Positions 8,101 to 9,105 of a stretch of DNA of 9,105 nucleotides are shown here, in pieces. Numbering within the stretch: the first letter of the stretch is position 1; each line of letters begins with the position of its first letter. This stretch comes from Thermoanaerobaculales bacterium. Lineage in GTDB: Bacteria > Acidobacteriota > Thermoanaerobaculia > Thermoanaerobaculales > Sulfomarinibacteraceae. A program made the position numbers and the translations under genes. The DNA is taken from NCBI GenBank assembly GCA_025456385.1, contig JALOKS010000085.1:1-9105 (forward strand). Direction: 5' to 3'. The notes beneath the pieces were generated by a model. That model did not search any database. It saw nothing but the letters and a program-made list of their open reading frames with translations, and was not told the origin of the DNA.

Positions 8101-8291
8101 CGTTCGGTCTCGGCCGGCGACGAGGACGGGTACGGTGCGTCCACCGAGATGAAGGACGACGAGAAGCTCGGCAGGAACTCGAGCGGCAGCCGCGTCAGAG
8201 ACAGCCAGCCGAGCACCATCACTCCCACCACCGCCATGGTCATGGTGACCTTGCGGTCGACTGCGAAGCGGATGATCGGGTTGACCTTCAC
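5106..8291 (-). CDS. RND efflux transporter permease (RND1)
   Basis: A 1061-residue inner-membrane RND permease, clearly a different paralogue from RND2. TM1 is at about 16-33, the first porter segment to 335, TM2-TM6 at 336-495, TM7 at 526-543, the second porter segment to 855, and TM8-TM12 at 857-1020. The TM4 motif is GMLVDNSIVVIE with D405; the TM10 motif is IVVNNAIVLVDH, with N924 at the AcrB Lys940 position. RPILMTAITTVLGLLPM marks TM11. The C-terminal cytoplasmic tail is low-complexity (VPVSVSVPVSDSG). I chose the GTG at 8291 (VKVNPIIRFAVDRKV) because GGGAG lies 10 bases upstream and family members begin near this motif. An ATG at 8324 adds 11 residues but lacks a ribosome binding site, and an ATG at 8426 adds 45 that look untranslated. 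It is the first pump gene of the operon and ends in a GTGA overlap with the adaptor. Confidence 0.93.
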   Translation of the reverse strand: MKVNPIIRFAVDRKVTMTMAVVGVMVLGWLSLTRLPLEFLPSFSSSFISVDAPYPSSSPAETERLIVRPLEDILGTINGVETLTAVATSSGGNVSLRFADGTDMDLAAVDVRDRVDRVRHRLPADLLHVNIRRFQTSDRPVMRFQVSADWPRERLYRFTEDVIVRRLQRLEGVAEADIGGIEVREVQVNLIPDRLAALGIDVREVAAAVRRNHDAASVGTVREGSRAFFVRVDGKLRDLDQIRDLPLGKGLRLADVADVEMAYPEQEEWDFLNGQEALNVRLYKASTANLLAMIDGAKRELAAIQALPEATGLHLNIYRDDSEDVRNGIKELRNTGLLGGGLAVLFMYLFLRRLRSTLLVAVAIPVSVVVTFVFMYLSRQAGWTDLTLNIMSLMGLMLSIGMLVDNSIVVIESIFRHHEELGEDARTATLHGASEVALPIAASTLTTMCVFLPMVFLPTGGRFAVFMTNIGLTVVVVMAASLAVALTVVPMVAARLLGGERPHVGGAWARFAGAYGRSLGFMLRHRLAFAFAVVLALVGSWQLYQQIERSFQTPSFERQVTIVVDTPSSYSVEQKRALFDEVYAALDQRRSELEIADITHTFRSGSGRSRGWSHGNRLDIYLVDEEQAKLDTAAIRDRIEALLPVRAGVTFTMSRSQRGHMGSGSSIEVQLRGDRFEILELLAARAVAALQALPGIRDADSSLESGDVEVLVRPDRERTLAAGLSSRAVAQSVSSALSSRAATYFEVGDRELDLVIQHRQQDRQTLDQLAMLPVAFGDGRLAIGAVADFETAPGARSIERVDRQSSLTITADTATGTPSFVAQRMAEEAIAALGLPAGYEVVQGESWMGAEQDAEDSLFLLLFALVLIYMVMASLFESFAQPFTIMFSVPFAFIGVGVIMTLTGQARSSGSDMGLILLAGIVVNNAIVLVDHVNALRRQGLPREEAIIRGGRNRLRPILMTAITTVLGLLPMVAGYFLPSVFGAPDGRAAFWAPVGLVILGGLTTSTFLTVMVIPIVYSLVDDLTAFARRVAAEALRHRPVPVSVSVPVSDSGLSQEKDRQ
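5143..5173. repeat. 18-base-period direct repeat in the RND1 tail
   Basis: The 13-mer gagacgggcacgg occurs at 5143-5155 and 5161-5173, an 18-base (six-codon) period. Degenerate relatives of the unit continue toward 5134. On the coding strand it gives the alternating Pro/Val/Ser tail at about residues 1041-1052 of RND1. This looks like slippage-generated low complexity in a tolerant C-terminus. Confidence 0.6.
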
Positions 8292-8301
8292 GAGACTGCT
8301 G

Positions 8302-8306
8302 CTCCC
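8302..8306 (-). promoter_or_regulatory. Ribosome binding site deciding the RND1 start
   Basis: The minus strand reads GGGAG here, 10 bases before the GTG at 8291. The alternative ATG at 8324 is preceded only by TTTCGTGATTCA, without a purine-rich site. This favours the GTG start, although the spacing is slightly long and the ATG cannot be excluded. Confidence 0.45.
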
Positions 8307-8328
8307 AGCATGGGAACGCGACATTGAA

Positions 8329-8433
8329 TCACGAAATGCCTGCGCCGTGCGAAAAAGCCGGACCCCTTCGGGCCCGATCCGGGGGCGGGGCTGCAGAGTG
8401 CATCGTTGTCCCGGCGACGCCGGCATCAGTCAT
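8329..8433 (-). CDS. Possible 34-codon leader peptide upstream of RND1
   Basis: An ATG at 8433-8431 has GAGGAG (8445-8440) six bases upstream, a better site than RND1 itself has. The frame encodes 34 residues starting MTDAGVAGTTMHSAA, followed by three consecutive prolines (codons 16-18), and stops at TGA 8331-8329. That stop is four bases before the alternative RND1 ATG at 8324. The intrinsic terminator overlaps codons 19-28. I recognise no family. The layout (good ribosome binding site, short frame, polyproline, overlapping terminator) resembles a leader-peptide attenuator, but short frames arise easily in GC-rich DNA and nothing shows this one is translated. Confidence 0.3.
   Translation of the reverse strand: MTDAGVAGTTMHSAAPPPDRARRGPAFSHGAGIS
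8352..8377 (-). terminator. Intrinsic terminator or attenuator ahead of RND1
   Basis: On the minus strand UCGGGCCC pairs with GGGUCCGG across a GAAG tetraloop (8 pairs, two of them G-U). C and then UUUUU (8356-8352) follow. This is a good match to a Rho-independent terminator. It lies 121 bases past the Spy-like stop and 60 bases before the RND1 GTG. It may end the Spy-like transcript, or attenuate read-through into the pump genes. The 5' arm can instead pair with an upstream CCCG (8383-8380) around a 3-base loop, a possible but weak competing fold. Confidence 0.6.
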
Positions 8434-8451
8434 GGCGGGCTCCTCGAAGAG

Positions 8452-8484
8452 GTGGCGCGGCGGCCGCTACGGTCGCCGCGCCAC
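8452..8484 (-). terminator. GC-rich hairpin after the Spy-like gene
   Basis: Arms 8452-8465 and 8471-8484 pair over 14 positions with one imperfect pair (8463/8473) around the loop gctac. The stem starts 14 bases after the Spy-like stop. No U tract follows (the strand continues CTCTTCGAGG), so it is more likely an RNA-stabilising or Rho-related 3' structure than a complete terminator. Confidence 0.45.
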
Positions 8485-8498
8485 GAGGGAGGGGGAGG

Positions 8499-9020
8499 TC
8501 AGCTCGAGTGCCGGCCGCCGGGCCGCCTCATGAAGCGCGCACCGGCGGCGCCGCGCATCTCCCCGAGCTCGGCGAGCTGCTCGGGGCTGAGCAGGGCGAG
8601 AACCCGGGCTTTGGTGCGCTGGGCCGCCACCATGAGCTCGGTCTGGACCCTGGACTGCTCGGCCGCGTGGGCCCGGAAGGACGACTCGTCGAAGACCGTC
8701 GGGTCGGAGTGCGCCTCGCGGTAGGCCTCGCGGCCGGCGCGCAGCTCGGCGGCGTAGCCCTCGATCTCCGGCCGCGACTCGTCGAGGATGGCCTCGATGG
8801 CCGCCACCTGCTCGTCGTTGAGCTCGAGGCGCTCGGCGAGACGAGGCAGCAGGTGCTCGAGGAAGCCGGGGCCATCGCCGTCCGGACCGCCGATCTGGCC
8901 GCCGTGGTGGCCGTGCCCGAATCCCGGGCCGCCGCCGGCCGGGCCCTGGGCCGCGAGGACGGCGGGCGCGGCGATGGCCGCCGCGACGCCGATGCTGAGG
9001 ACGATGGATCGAAGCTTCAT
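8499..9020 (-). CDS. Spy/CpxP-like periplasmic LTxxQ protein
   Basis: A 173-residue secreted protein. Residues 1-23 form a Sec signal peptide (MKLRSIVLSIGVAAAIAAPAVLA, cleavage likely after Ala23, given here as a description of the segment's end at VLA). A Gly/His-rich stretch follows at 30-50 (GFGHGHHGG), able in principle to bind metal. From about 53 the protein is helical and charged, with two LTxxQ-like motifs, LELNDEQ (65-71) and LLSPEQL (143-149). This spacing is typical of Spy, CpxP and the so-called periplasmic heavy-metal sensors, which act as chaperones or stress/metal sensors. The start is secured by AAGGAGG five bases upstream. It precedes the pump genes and may be expressed with them when the leader terminator is read through. 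Whether it senses metal, buffers unfolded protein or does both cannot be told. Confidence 0.85.
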   Translation of the reverse strand: MKLRSIVLSIGVAAAIAAPAVLAAQGPAGGGPGFGHGHHGGQIGGPDGDGPGFLEHLLPRLAERLELNDEQVAAIEAILDESRPEIEGYAAELRAGREAYREAHSDPTVFDESSFRAHAAEQSRVQTELMVAAQRTKARVLALLSPEQLAELGEMRGAAGARFMRRPGGRHSS

Positions 9021-9025
9021 GGGAA

Positions 9026-9054
9026 CCTCCTTGGGTGTCGCCGCCTCGGCGGCG
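9026..9054 (-). promoter_or_regulatory. Strong ribosome binding site with upstream leader hairpin
   Basis: The minus strand reads AAGGAGG (9032-9026), five bases before the Spy-like ATG, a near-perfect anti-16S match that implies high translation. Just upstream, 9039-9054 forms a 6-base-pair CGCCGC/GCGGCG stem with a CGAG loop, ending six bases before the ribosome binding site. The hairpin leaves the site accessible and may stabilise the message. From 9055 to the window edge I see no convincing promoter. Confidence 0.6.
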
Positions 9055-9105
9055 TGTGCTCGGTCGATCGTTGAAACGTCCGCGCCGTCTTCAGTGTTGA
9101 CGATC

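Noticed and set aside
6018..8327. A 769-codon open frame on the plus strand opposite RND1
   Set aside because: Same reasoning: repetitive charged composition and no recognisable fold, opposite a well-supported gene.
9066..9105. Inverted GATCGT/ACGATC pair near the right edge as an operator
   Set aside because: Only six bases per arm, 28 bases apart, with flanks that do not pair; likely chance in this composition.

Overview
The window is a very GC-rich stretch of bacterial chromosome with every supported gene on the minus strand, so transcription runs from high to low coordinates. The two-membrane envelope proteins, the start of a DUF5916/CBM9-like secreted protein and a CACAGAG-type intergenic repeat together suggest an environmental Gram-negative such as Acidobacteriota (Thermoanaerobaculia-like) or Gemmatimonadota. 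That placement is an inference; the window carries no rRNA or marker gene.

In transcription order: (i) 9020-8499 is a small secreted Spy/CpxP-like protein with a histidine-rich segment and a very strong ribosome binding site. (ii) 8498-8292 is a 207-base leader holding a GC-rich hairpin, a 34-codon open frame with a good ribosome binding site, and inside that frame an intrinsic terminator with a U5 tract. (iii) 8291-5106 is a first RND efflux permease (RND1). (iv) 5109-3667 is a lipoprotein membrane-fusion adaptor whose GTG start overlaps the RND1 stop (GTGA) and which has an unusual C-terminal extension with a duplicated helical motif. (v) 3668-3518 is an inverted-repeat element made of CACAGAG-type units, lying immediately after the adaptor stop. 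(vi) 3485-264 is a second, different RND permease (RND2). (vii) 242-270 is a hairpin spanning the RND2 stop. (viii) 185-1 is the N-terminus of a secreted CBM9/DUF5916-like protein, cut by the window edge.

The genes read as an envelope export locus: the Spy-like protein would sense or buffer periplasmic stress or metal, RND1 and RND2 would supply proton-driven inner-membrane pumps, and the single adaptor would link one or both to a TolC-type outer-membrane channel that is not in this window. The order permease-adaptor-permease allows a mixed pump like MdtABC, or one adaptor shared by two pumps. Substrates cannot be read from the sequence.

The least ordinary features are the inverted-repeat element in the middle of the operon, a 62-codon frame through it that joins both neighbours by ATGA overlaps, the attenuator-like leader of RND1, and the duplicated motif in the adaptor tail.
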